A stretch of 64,000 nt of DNA, from the NCBI GenBank assembly GCA_965221635.1, contig OZ244902.1, forward strand, positions 3,525,895-3,589,894, read 5' to 3'. Position numbers and translations under genes: made by a program. The notes beneath the pieces were generated by a model, which searched no databases, was not told the DNA's origin, and saw only the letters and a program-made list of their open reading frames with translations. The stretch comes from JAAXHB01 sp965221635. Lineage in GTDB: Bacteria > Actinomycetota > Acidimicrobiia > Acidimicrobiales > Aldehydirespiratoraceae. This document shows positions 9,261-17,572 of the stretch, piece after piece; positions within the stretch are counted from its first letter, which is position 1; every line of letters starts with the position of its first letter.

Positions 9261-9731
9261 ATGAATGCCGCCCGTTACTCGCACTTTCAGGTGTTCCCCT
9301 ACGCCCGGGTGCTCCGGTTGGTGGCACTTGGCTTGCTGGCACTGCCGACCATTCTCACCGGCAAGTTCTCGGAGACTGCCTGGTCGCTGGGACTCGGCGT
9401 GATCGTTGCTGTGATCATCACCGCTCTCACCACGCTTCGAACCGAGGTCACCGGCGAGCACGTTCGAGCGGGATTCCGATACGGGTGGCCCGCCCGCACG
9501 ATTGCGCTCGACTCGATCGTGTCCCACGAATGCGTGCGCAACCGCTGGTGGTACGGACTGGGCATTCGCCTGTACCCAGGTGGCTGGCTGTACGCCGTGT
9601 GGGGACTCGACGCCGTTGAGGTCTGTTACGACGACCCCCGGCGAGGCCGCCGCCGCAAGTTCCGAATCGGCACCGACGACGCCGAAGGACTCAACTCCGC
9701 TCTCACCGACGCACTCGCCGACACCACCTAG
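9261..9731 (+). CDS. Small membrane protein with PH-like soluble domain
   Basis: 156 aa from the ATG after TTGGAG. Two hydrophobic segments (about residues 20-55) are followed by a soluble stretch containing WWYGLGIRLYPGGWLYAVWG and DPRRGRRRKFRIGTDDAE. This resembles actinobacterial bacterial-PH-domain membrane proteins that report whether a residue pair fits into a local fold, but the function is unknown. An upstream in-frame start exists but adds a non-homologous leader. Confidence 0.6.
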   Translation: MNAARYSHFQVFPYARVLRLVALGLLALPTILTGKFSETAWSLGLGVIVAVIITALTTLRTEVTGEHVRAGFRYGWPARTIALDSIVSHECVRNRWWYGLGIRLYPGGWLYAVWGLDAVEVCYDDPRRGRRRKFRIGTDDAEGLNSALTDALADTT

Positions 9732-9904
9732 ACATCCCCGCAGGGCCCACGGCAGGCCCTTGCCAACAGGCCCACACCGGCGAAGCCCCCTCGCCACCAG
9801 GATCCCCCGCCCCGCCGAATCCCCCGCGCCGGCGAATCCCCTGCCGCGGCCTGGACAGCTTCCACGACCTGCGCGGCGTCGTAGGGTTGGATTGAGACAA
9901 CATC

Positions 9905-11065
9905 ATGGAGCCCAACGTCGTCACCCTGCTGATCGAGTTCGGGGCGATCGTCCTCGGGTTCGCAATCGCTGCTCGAATCGCGCACAGGCTCGGCCTGGCG
10001 GTACTGCCCGTTTACCTGTCGGCGGGGCTTGCCTTCAGCGAGGGCGGACTGATCGAGATAGGCGCCGCCAACGAATTCATCGAAGTCGGCGCGCAGATCG
10101 GTGTGATCTTGATGCTGTTGATGCTGGGCCTGGAGTTCTCCGCGCACGAACTGATCGACAAAGTCCGTCAGTCCGCCACCCCCGGCCTCGCAGACCTGGT
10201 GCTCAACTTCGCGCCCGGGCTCGTAGCCGGGCTGCTGCTCGGATTCGACCCGGTTGTGGCCGTGCTCCTCGGCGGGATCACCTACATCTCCTCGTCGGGC
10301 GTGTTCGCCAAAGTCGTCGCCGACCTGAACCGCACCCGAAATCCCGAAACACCCACCGTGCTCAGCATCCTCGTGATCGAGGATCTCGCCATGGTGCTGT
10401 TCCTGCCGGTGATAACCGGGTTCCTCGTTGGCGGTTCGCTGCTGCAGATCAGCCTCACCGTGGCCATCTCGATCGTGTGTGTGTTGACCGTCCTCACCGT
10501 GGCCTACCACCACAGCGACCGCATCAGCGCCCTCGTGCTGAGCAACTCACCCGAAGTTCTGCTGCTCACCCTGGTTGGCGTGAGTCTGCTGTTCGGCGGT
10601 CTCGCCGAACGGCTTCACATCTCGGCGGCGGTCGGCGCGTTCATCCTGGGAATCGCACTGTCGGGAGATCTCGTTGACCACGCTCGGGAACTGTTGTTTC
10701 CCCTGCGACACCTGTTCGCGGCGTCGTTCTTCATCTTCTTTGGCCTTCAGGTCGACACGAGCCTCATCGGTGAGGTTGCGCTGGCCGCGGCAGCCCTCGC
10801 CGCGGTGACCACGCTCACCAAACTCGCCACCGGCTGGTACGCAGCCCGCAGCAACGGCCTGGGCCAACCCGCGCGAGCCCTCACTGGCGCCGCACTGGTG
10901 GCCCACGGCGAGTTCTCAATCGTGATCGCGGAGCTCGGCGCAGAACAAGAACCCAACCTTGCAGCCTTTGCCGCCACCTACGTGATCATCCTGGCCATCG
11001 TCGGCAGCGTGCTCTACCAATACGCAGACACCCTCCTAACCAGACGCACCCCCACCCCCGCATAA
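9905..11065 (+). CDS. CPA2-type cation:proton antiporter
   Basis: 386 aa, almost entirely hydrophobic, with about 12 membrane segments. The pattern LGLAVLPVYLSAGLAF, MLGLEFS and SILVIEDLAMV is that of the Na+/H+ exchanger domain of KefB/KefC-type CPA2 antiporters. It stops after the membrane domain: the cytoplasmic TrkA-N (RCK) domain of full Kef proteins is absent. Probably exchanges K+ or Na+ for H+ at the cytoplasmic membrane. No regulatory subunit is nearby. Confidence 0.85.
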   Translation: MEPNVVTLLIEFGAIVLGFAIAARIAHRLGLAVLPVYLSAGLAFSEGGLIEIGAANEFIEVGAQIGVILMLLMLGLEFSAHELIDKVRQSATPGLADLVLNFAPGLVAGLLLGFDPVVAVLLGGITYISSSGVFAKVVADLNRTRNPETPTVLSILVIEDLAMVLFLPVITGFLVGGSLLQISLTVAISIVCVLTVLTVAYHHSDRISALVLSNSPEVLLLTLVGVSLLFGGLAERLHISAAVGAFILGIALSGDLVDHARELLFPLRHLFAASFFIFFGLQVDTSLIGEVALAAAALAAVTTLTKLATGWYAARSNGLGQPARALTGAALVAHGEFSIVIAELGAEQEPNLAAFAATYVIILAIVGSVLYQYADTLLTRRTPTPA

Positions 11066-11168
11066 CCCCACCCCGACAGCGCCCAGCCCCTTTCGATCAC
11101 GCCGCCAACATTGGTCGCGCTCCCGCCGCTGGTCTTATGCGGGTGCTGTTTGGGTGTGATTGGCGGTG

Positions 11169-12323
11169 TCAGTACGCGAAGCCGGCACAGGACAAGGTTC
11201 CGTCCCAGGGGGTCTCGTTGGCGGCTGTTTCGGCCAGGGCGGCGGCCCTGGCGGGCAGTTCGCCGTTGGGGTCGTGTTCTTTTCGGGCTTGGGTTACGAG
11301 TTCGGTGGTGCTGCTCAGAGGCGCCAGTGCTTCGGCGAGCAACGCCGCCGGTGACGCACCGGTGGCGAGCCTCTCGGCAACCCGCTCCACACCCAGGTCG
11401 TCCAGGATCCCCAGCACTGCGGCCCCGCTGCCGTAGAAACGTGCGAACCCGAACAGCTCCTTCACGCAACCCTCCAGGCTGTCGAAATGGGTTGTGGCGT
11501 CCAGGTCGGACTCCAGCGCAACCGGAAAGCTGCCCATGTTGAAGTCGCTGCCGATGTGGTCGCCGATGCGGTGTTCGATGAAACGGGCCGACCCTTCGAT
11601 TCGCTCCTGGGCGTGATCGTGGGCTACCCGCGCATCGAGTTGCTGTCGCAGGTTCCTCACCGCCACGAACTGTCTCGCATAGCGGTGGAGTTCGGCTTCG
11701 AGGCCGAAACGCTCGGCCAGGGAAGCCTCCACGAGGACTCGACTCTCCAACAGCACAAGTTCAAGGTTGCGAGCCGAGTAGTCGTAACCGTCAACATCTT
11801 GGACCGTGGAACTCGGCGCCCACGTGTCGATCTGGTGCCGATGGAATGCCTCGTGGGCCAACAGCGCAATGAACCCAGGATCACCGGGCTCGACCCCGGC
11901 GTCGGCGTGGTAGCCCACCACCACGAGCGTGCTGATGCCGCCAAGATCAGCGGTGAACTCGTAGGGCGCACGTGAGGTGACCCATTGCGGGCGCTCCACG
12001 TGCTCGAATGCCACAACCGAAGCACCTTTGCGCTCCACTGGTTCGCCGGTGCCCAAGGCGTCGACAGCGGGGTGATTGAACGCCACCGCCGCTTCAAGGC
12101 CGCCACCACGGTTGATCGACCCGAGCACCGTCGGAATCGACGCGAGATCAAAACCGGCCCACACCCCGTCGGTCGCTTCAACCGCCGACTCCCAACTGAA
12201 GATCAACGCCTCGGCATCGCTGCGCAACCCCGTCTCATCAAATGCACACCCAACACCAACCAGCAGAACAACCCAAACAGCCAACCAAGTTCGCTGCGTC
12301 AATCGAGGTGTGCGGTGAGCCAT
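11169..12323 (-). CDS. Putative lipoprotein with HExxH metallopeptidase motif
   Basis: 384 aa. A lipoprotein-like signal (LAVWVVLLVGVGC, Cys near residue 26) predicts export and membrane anchoring. A central AHEAFHRHQ contains HEAFH, the HExxH zinc-binding pattern of gluzincin/aspzincin-like peptidases. I do not recognise the family. The start overlaps the upstream antitoxin-like gene by 25 bp, which suggests coupling. The peptidase role is inferred from one motif in a helical setting. Confidence 0.65.
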   Translation of the reverse strand: MAHRTPRLTQRTWLAVWVVLLVGVGCAFDETGLRSDAEALIFSWESAVEATDGVWAGFDLASIPTVLGSINRGGGLEAAVAFNHPAVDALGTGEPVERKGASVVAFEHVERPQWVTSRAPYEFTADLGGISTLVVVGYHADAGVEPGDPGFIALLAHEAFHRHQIDTWAPSSTVQDVDGYDYSARNLELVLLESRVLVEASLAERFGLEAELHRYARQFVAVRNLRQQLDARVAHDHAQERIEGSARFIEHRIGDHIGSDFNMGSFPVALESDLDATTHFDSLEGCVKELFGFARFYGSGAAVLGILDDLGVERVAERLATGASPAALLAEALAPLSSTTELVTQARKEHDPNGELPARAAALAETAANETPWDGTLSCAGFAY

Positions 12324-12493
12324 TCGATCTCCTCGTCGAGGAGGGGCTCGCGCAGGTCGGCGCCTATCCGGTCTTGGCGCAACCGTCGAACTGCCAGAGC
12401 CACCGTGTCGCCCATGCTTGCGCCAAGCGACTCCGCGAGCTCCTTGAGTTGCCGGTGGGTGGCGGCATCGATCCTCACGGTCACGCTCCGCAT
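12299..12493 (-). CDS. Ribbon-helix-helix antitoxin-like protein
   Basis: 64 aa. SVTVRIDAATHRQLKELAE and SMGDTVALAVRRLRQD form a CopG/Arc-like fold; the acidic tail (LLDEEIEWLTAHLD) resembles a toxin-binding segment. It is followed not by a toxin but by the overlapping lipoprotein gene. Orphan antitoxin or local repressor. Confidence 0.55.
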   Translation of the reverse strand: MRSVTVRIDAATHRQLKELAESLGASMGDTVALAVRRLRQDRIGADLREPLLDEEIEWLTAHLD

Positions 12494-12777
12494 GCGTGCA
12501 CGCTAGTTGGGTGTTCCCAGCGTGGCGGGACGATTGGTGCCGGCAGTGGTCTGTTTAACACCGCTAGCGCCATGGACATGAATCATCGATTGGTGAACAT
12601 GGGTACTTGTGTGTCAGAACGCTCCTGATGGCCGAAGCCCACGACACCTCACAGCCCTTTGGGGAATGCGTCCACCAGTCCGGAGAGAGGCCCGGGTCGC
12701 GATTCGGGAAGCCTGGAGGGGGTGGGCTGGGGGGCGGGGCGGCTGGCCGGAAACGTTGGGAACATTAGGATTTGGGT

Positions 12778-13377
12778 GTGGCGACTGTTGCTTGGACTCA
12801 GATGGCCGACGGCACTCGTGCTGATTTTGAGATGTTGGCGGCTGTGTACGACAAGCAGGCCGAGGAGACGCTGGTGCCTAGCCTGCTTTCGACGTTGCGG
12901 CTGATGGAGGGGCCCAAGCTGGGTTACCGGATCGACCGCTACCAGCACAGCTTGCAGTCCGCCACTCGGGCGTTGCGCAACGACGAGAGCACCGAAATGG
13001 TGGTGGCCGCGCTGTTGCACGACATCGGCGACGTGCTTGCCCCGCACAATCACAGTCAGGTGGCCGCGGCGATCCTGGCGCCGTACGTGAGCGAGTCGGT
13101 GAACTGGGTGGTGGCCCACCACGGCCTGTTCCAGGGCTACTACTACTTCCATCACCTTGGCGGCGACCGGCACGCCCGGGACCGCTACAGCGACTCACCC
13201 CACTACGACAGATGCCTGGACTTCTGCGCAAACTACGACCAGAACTGCTTCGACCCGAACTATCACACGCTCCGAATCGAGGACTTCGAGCCGCTGCTGA
13301 GCGAAGTGTTCGCCGCGCCCCGCCGAGAATTCGAAGAAATGGGTGTCGGCAACGGCACCGGCCACCAGCACGCCTGA
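12778..13377 (+). CDS. HD-domain oxygenase/phosphohydrolase, PhnZ/TmpB-like
   Basis: 199 aa from GTG with AGGA 7 nt upstream. YQHSLQSATRA near residue 55, AALLHDIGD near 80, and the two later His-containing segments (HNHSQVA, VVAHHG) give an HD-superfamily metal site. The Tyr/His-Leu-Gln-x-Ala start is the form seen in mixed-valent diiron HD oxygenases (PhnZ, TmpB). It is followed 26 bp later by a phytanoyl-CoA-dioxygenase-family gene. Together these match PhnY/PhnZ, where a 2-oxoglutarate enzyme alpha-hydroxylates an organophosphonate and the HD enzyme cleaves C-P. Substrate is inference; an ordinary phosphohydrolase remains possible. Confidence 0.7.
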   Translation: MATVAWTQMADGTRADFEMLAAVYDKQAEETLVPSLLSTLRLMEGPKLGYRIDRYQHSLQSATRALRNDESTEMVVAALLHDIGDVLAPHNHSQVAAAILAPYVSESVNWVVAHHGLFQGYYYFHHLGGDRHARDRYSDSPHYDRCLDFCANYDQNCFDPNYHTLRIEDFEPLLSEVFAAPRREFEEMGVGNGTGHQHA

Positions 13378-13403
13378 CACGGCGGGGACGCGGAGGGGAT
13401 CTG

Positions 13404-14279
13404 GTGGGGTTGAATCACTTTCCGCCGTCGGTGCGGGCCGATGAGGTGAGCGAGCATCTGCGACGCTTCGGCTACGCGATTGTGGACGACGTTGTGGGCC
13501 ACGACGTGATGGACAGGCTCGCCGCCGAGGCCGCCGACCATGTGGCCGAATCGGCGCCCGGTCGTGACGACTACGACGGCCACTACACCCGTCGCACCGG
13601 TGCACTTGTGGCCCGCTGCCCGACCGCACGCGAGCTGATCATGCATCCCCTGGCGGTGGGTGTGGTGGAGCACTTCCTGTCACACGTGACCGCGGTGCAA
13701 CTGCATCTCACGCAAATCATCACCGTGGCACCCGGCGAGACCCGCCAGCGCCTGCACCGAGACGAAATGGCCTTCGATTTCTTCGAGTTCCCGGTGGACT
13801 ATCACGTGCAGTGCAACACCATGTGGGCGCTCACCGACTTCACCGCCCAAAACGGCGCAACCCACATCGTGGCCGGAAGCTCCCAGCTAAGCGACGACGA
13901 AGCCCGTCACATCGCCGCCGCCCAGGCGGAGATGACTCGGGGCAGCGTGTTGTTCTACGACGGCAAGGTGCTTCACGGCGCCGGCGCCAACCAGTCCACA
14001 ACACCACGCCAAGGGGTGAACATCACCTACGCGGTGGGATGGGTGCGCCAGGAAGAAAACCAGTACCTGGCTTGCCCGCCGGAGATCGCCCGCACCCTCG
14101 ATGACGACCTGCTCAAGATGATGGGTTACCGCCAGGGCGCGTTCGCGCTCGGCTACGTGGGCGACCAAACCGACCCGCTCGCCGCCCTGAAGGGCACCGA
14201 CTCGAAAGTCCACACAATCGGCACGATCGCCGAAGCCAACCAGGCCGCTCAGCGATTCCTCGCCGGGCAAACCCGCTAA
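13404..14279 (+). CDS. Phytanoyl-CoA dioxygenase family (PhnY/TmpA-like)
   Basis: 291 aa from GTG, with GGAGGGG ending 6 nt upstream. It is a non-haem Fe(II)/2-oxoglutarate hydroxylase: HxD is in LHRDEMAFD, the distal His in VLHGAGANQS, and the 2-oxoglutarate-binding Arg is probably that of TTPRQGVNITY. It forms a two-gene unit with the HD protein upstream. An in-frame extension exists upstream but lies inside the HD gene. Likely hydroxylates the substrate that the HD enzyme then cleaves. Confidence 0.82.
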   Translation: MGLNHFPPSVRADEVSEHLRRFGYAIVDDVVGHDVMDRLAAEAADHVAESAPGRDDYDGHYTRRTGALVARCPTARELIMHPLAVGVVEHFLSHVTAVQLHLTQIITVAPGETRQRLHRDEMAFDFFEFPVDYHVQCNTMWALTDFTAQNGATHIVAGSSQLSDDEARHIAAAQAEMTRGSVLFYDGKVLHGAGANQSTTPRQGVNITYAVGWVRQEENQYLACPPEIARTLDDDLLKMMGYRQGAFALGYVGDQTDPLAALKGTDSKVHTIGTIAEANQAAQRFLAGQTR

Positions 14280-14310
14280 GCGTCGCCCCTGCTGCCGCCG
14301 ACCGTGGCCG

Positions 14311-16029
14311 TCAGGTGAGGGACGGGCCGGTGGTGTGTTGGCCTGAGCGGAGGATCACACCGGGCCGGTTGTCGGTGAACTGGCCGTCGCTCACGATTTG
14401 CGCGCCGTTGCAGAACACGGCGTGGATTCCGGTGGCTTCGGCGTACAAGCGATGCGCACCCGCGGGAAGGTCGGCTCGGATTTGTTGCGGGCCGCTTCCC
14501 ACACGCTTCGGGTCGAGCAGCACCACATCCGCGTAAGCGCCCTCGGCGAGCACACCCCTGTCGACCAAGCCGTAAAGCTGCGCCGGGGCCTCGGTGATCA
14601 ACTGAACGGCCTCCTCCAACCCCAGCATCCCCCTCTGCACCACGGCCTCGCCGAGCATGTGGGTGGCGTAGTTGGCGCTGAAGAACAAATCCAGGTGCGC
14701 GCCCGCGTCGGAGGCGCCGATCAGTGCCCTCGGGTCGCGCCAGATCTCCAGCCTTGCGTCCCACGTGTCGTCGGGGTCGGCGCCTGCGGGGTTGCCGAAA
14801 GACAGGCGCAGGTCTTCGGCCAGGGCCATGTCGCACAAGGCGTCCCAGGGATCCTGACCTCGCTCCTCGGCGATCTCGCCAACGGTGCGGCCCACGCAGC
14901 CCTCGTTTTGGGGTGACTGTGCGTGCAGCACCACCTTGGTGGCCCAGTTCGCCACGGTTCGCAGGGGATGATCACCCTGTGCGAGGTCGTTGAGGCGGCG
15001 CCGCTCGGCCGGGTCGGCGAACACCCGCCGCTTGTCGGCCAAGGGCAGCAACATCACCTCTTCCCAGCCCGGCAGAGCATCCAAAATGAACCCGCTGGCG
15101 AAGCTCAAGTGCAACGCCAATGTCATTGGCACGGTGAGCGCGACCACCTTGCCTCCCTTGGCGGCGGCCACGTCACCCGCGGCGAGCTTGGCCTTGTTCT
15201 CGTGCAGGTTGCGGGCCGACACGGCCATCACGTTCCAGTTGAGCGGACTGCGGGCCGCCACCGACATGTCGGCCATCAAGTTCACCGCCCACTCGTCGAA
15301 GGGCCCCAACGCCGGGATGAACTCCACCGACGTGCCGTCGAAATCGGCCAGCACCGCACACAGCGCCACCAGCTCATCGGCGGTGGCGTGACGGCTTGGA
15401 ACCATGTTGCCCATCGGGTCGTTGTGGGTGCGCGCCCAGGAGGACGAAAACCCGATCGCGCCTGCTTCCAAGCCCGCGCGAAGCAGGCTCGCCATGGCCG
15501 TTTGCTCGGTTTCGGTGCTGGGGCGTTGCACGGCGTCGTCGCCCATCACCACCCTGCGCAGCGCCGAATGCCCCACCTTGAACCCGGCGTTGATCGACAG
15601 CGTTCCGTCGAGCGCGTCGAGGTAGTCGGCGGTGCTTTGCCAATCCCACGGAACGCCTTGCTGCAGCGTCTCCAGGGGGATGCCTTCCACCCTGGCGAGC
15701 ATGCGCATCAGGTAGTCGCCGTCGGCGGGGTCGTCGCTGAGCGGGGCGATCGTGAATCCGCAGTTGCCGCCGATCACCGTTGTCACGCCGTGCAGCGGCG
15801 AGGGCGACAGGGTGGTGTCCCAAAACGCCTGCGCGTCGAGATGGGTGTGTACGTCCACGAAACCGGGAGTGACCACCAAGCCGGTCGCGTCGACCCGTTC
15901 GCCGGTTTCGGCGCCGTCGAGTTGGCCGATCGTGGTGATCCGGTCGCCCACGATTCCCACATCGGCTCGTCGGCGGGGCGCCCCGGTGCCGTCGATCACG
16001 TCACCGCCGCTGATGATCAAGTCAAACAC
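14311..16029 (-). CDS. N-acyl-D-amino-acid deacylase-type amidohydrolase
   Basis: 572 aa from GTG, with AAGGAGGT just upstream; a GTG five codons earlier lies within that ribosome site and is rejected. The metal-binding HTHLD near residue 63, the GGNCGFTIAP loop, and SDAGAHLDLFF near the C-terminus are characteristic of the D-aminoacylase branch of amidohydrolases (cytoplasmic, Zn-dependent). Substrate unknown: D-aminoacylase or a dihydropyrimidinase-like acyl hydrolase. It converges on the dioxygenase gene with a 31-bp gap. Confidence 0.85.
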   Translation of the reverse strand: MFDLIISGGDVIDGTGAPRRRADVGIVGDRITTIGQLDGAETGERVDATGLVVTPGFVDVHTHLDAQAFWDTTLSPSPLHGVTTVIGGNCGFTIAPLSDDPADGDYLMRMLARVEGIPLETLQQGVPWDWQSTADYLDALDGTLSINAGFKVGHSALRRVVMGDDAVQRPSTETEQTAMASLLRAGLEAGAIGFSSSWARTHNDPMGNMVPSRHATADELVALCAVLADFDGTSVEFIPALGPFDEWAVNLMADMSVAARSPLNWNVMAVSARNLHENKAKLAAGDVAAAKGGKVVALTVPMTLALHLSFASGFILDALPGWEEVMLLPLADKRRVFADPAERRRLNDLAQGDHPLRTVANWATKVVLHAQSPQNEGCVGRTVGEIAEERGQDPWDALCDMALAEDLRLSFGNPAGADPDDTWDARLEIWRDPRALIGASDAGAHLDLFFSANYATHMLGEAVVQRGMLGLEEAVQLITEAPAQLYGLVDRGVLAEGAYADVVLLDPKRVGSGPQQIRADLPAGAHRLYAEATGIHAVFCNGAQIVSDGQFTDNRPGVILRSGQHTTGPSLT

Positions 16030-16244
16030 GCCTACCTCCTTCACGCCGCAAGCCCGGCGCCTGCGCTACGTCGGGCGCAGCGACCACGGCCTCGGCCTCG
16101 CAAATGGTTGGCGCCAACCGGGTTGAGTACCGGAATGGCACTGCCCGACCCTACGACCCGCAGCCACACCACGCTGCCCCAGGCGGCGTTACCCATGAGA
16201 GCGCGGCGGTAGTTTCGGGGGATCCGACACACGGGGGGCGAATC

Positions 16245-16667
16245 GTGAAGCGCATGCACATCGGATTGCAGGTGGACGACCTCGACGCGGCGGTGCAGTT
16301 CTACACCCGGCTGTTCGGCACCGAACCCACGCTGCGACGGCCCGACTACGCCAAGTGGATGCTGGACGATCCCCGGGTGAACTTCTCGCTTGACACCCAC
16401 GGCGACGGCCCGCCAGGTTCGGCCCATTACGGCATCCAGGTGGACACCCACCAGGAGCTGCAAGACATGCGCACCCACATCGACGACGCAGGCATGCCCC
16501 GAGCCGACCAGGACGACCTGGTGTGCGGTTACCAACTGCAGCACAAGTCGTGGGTGACCGACCCCACCGGACTGCGCTGGGAGGCGTTCTTCACCGAAGG
16601 CTTGGCCGAAGCGGGCTACGGCACAGCCGAAATGCCCGAACCGGCCGAAGAATCCGAGGTGGCCTGA
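16245..16667 (+). CDS. ArsI/CadI-like VOC-family protein
   Basis: 140 aa from GTG (or the ATG three codons on). The start MHIGLQVDDLDAAVQFYTRL and the mid-segment HKSWVTDPTGLRWEAFF are those of the ArsI/CadI branch of the vicinal-oxygen-chelate fold, which includes the Fe(II) C-As lyase ArsI. ArsI has a Cys-Cys pair that binds trivalent arsenic; the equivalent here is VCGY, with only one Cys. A different substrate is therefore likely. No other arsenic genes are present. Confidence 0.7.
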   Translation: MKRMHIGLQVDDLDAAVQFYTRLFGTEPTLRRPDYAKWMLDDPRVNFSLDTHGDGPPGSAHYGIQVDTHQELQDMRTHIDDAGMPRADQDDLVCGYQLQHKSWVTDPTGLRWEAFFTEGLAEAGYGTAEMPEPAEESEVA

Positions 16668-16690
16668 GCGCCGGTGTCGGCGGCGACCCC

Positions 16691-17572
16691 TCAACCCGGA
16701 GGATGTTGAAGACTTCGGGGTGAGGGAAGGACCACGCGGTCGCCTTGGATCACGTGTACGGCAAGCTCCGCGCCGAACACGCTCGACAGCAGAGCGGGCT
16801 GAAGGATCTCGGCGGGTTCGCCGGTGCTCACGATCACGCTCTGGTGCATCAACATCAGCCGATCCGCGAAGCGGGCCGCTGTGGTGAGGTCGTGCATCAC
16901 CGCTATCACCGACAGTCCGTCGCGGCGGCGCAGGTCGTCGATCAGTTCGAGCACGGCGCCCTGATGGCCCAAATCCAAAGCGCTGGTCGGTTCGTCCAAG
17001 AGCAGCACCTGAGCTTCCTGGGCCAGGGCACGGGCCACTATCACCCTCTGCGCCTCACCGCCTGAGAGCTGCGCCAGGTAACGATCCGCCAACTCGGCTA
17101 GCCCGAGACGTTCGAGCACTCCGGCGGTGATTCGTCGATCGGATCGAGATTCGCGGGCCAGCCAGCCCAGGTGTGCGGTGCGGCCCAGGAGCACGTATTC
17201 GGTGACGGTCATGCCCGCGGGGATCACCGGCTTCTGGGGCACAAGCGCCACGTCGGTGGCGGCGGGTCTGCGACCGTCTTGCAACTCCACGGTGCCGGTG
17301 TGTTTCACCAGGCCTGCCAGGGCTCGCAGCAGTGTGGACTTGCCGGCGCCGTTGGGCCCGATCACGCCAAGCCACTCCCCCGCGCCCACATGCAGATCCA
17401 CGCCCCGCACCAACGTGTGACCTCCCAACGATGCGCCAACGCCCCGACACCGCAAAACCCTCGGACGCTCGGCCCCGCCAGATCCATAGGTGGATCCCGA
17501 CGCTCGCATACCGGTTCCGTGCGCCTTCGCCTCTGGCGCCTCGGCTGCCATGTTCTTGGCCGGGGGGTTCAC
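16691..17572 (-). CDS. btuD: Vitamin B12 ABC transporter ATP-binding subunit
   Basis: About 293 aa. Walker A GPNGAGKST, signature LSGGEAQR, Walker B VLLLDEP and the H-loop VMHDLT are intact; the spacing is that of FepC/BtuD importer ATPases. The GTG start overlaps the permease stop as GTGA; an ATG seven codons later is the alternative. The open frame runs further upstream inside the permease gene but is not coding there. It is the third gene of the B12-riboswitch-controlled operon. Confidence 0.88.
   Translation of the reverse strand: MNPPAKNMAAEAPEAKAHGTGMRASGSTYGSGGAERPRVLRCRGVGASLGGHTLVRGVDLHVGAGEWLGVIGPNGAGKSTLLRALAGLVKHTGTVELQDGRRPAATDVALVPQKPVIPAGMTVTEYVLLGRTAHLGWLARESRSDRRITAGVLERLGLAELADRYLAQLSGGEAQRVIVARALAQEAQVLLLDEPTSALDLGHQGAVLELIDDLRRRDGLSVIAVMHDLTTAARFADRLMLMHQSVIVSTGEPAEILQPALLSSVFGAELAVHVIQGDRVVLPSPRSLQHPPG

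Noticed and set aside
9502..10677. 391-codon plus-strand frame over the antiporter
   Set aside because: Arg/Pro-rich frame-shifted shadow; the antiporter frame has a clean membrane-protein pattern.
14923..16212. 429-codon frame opposite the amidohydrolase
   Set aside because: Antisense shadow without recognisable features.
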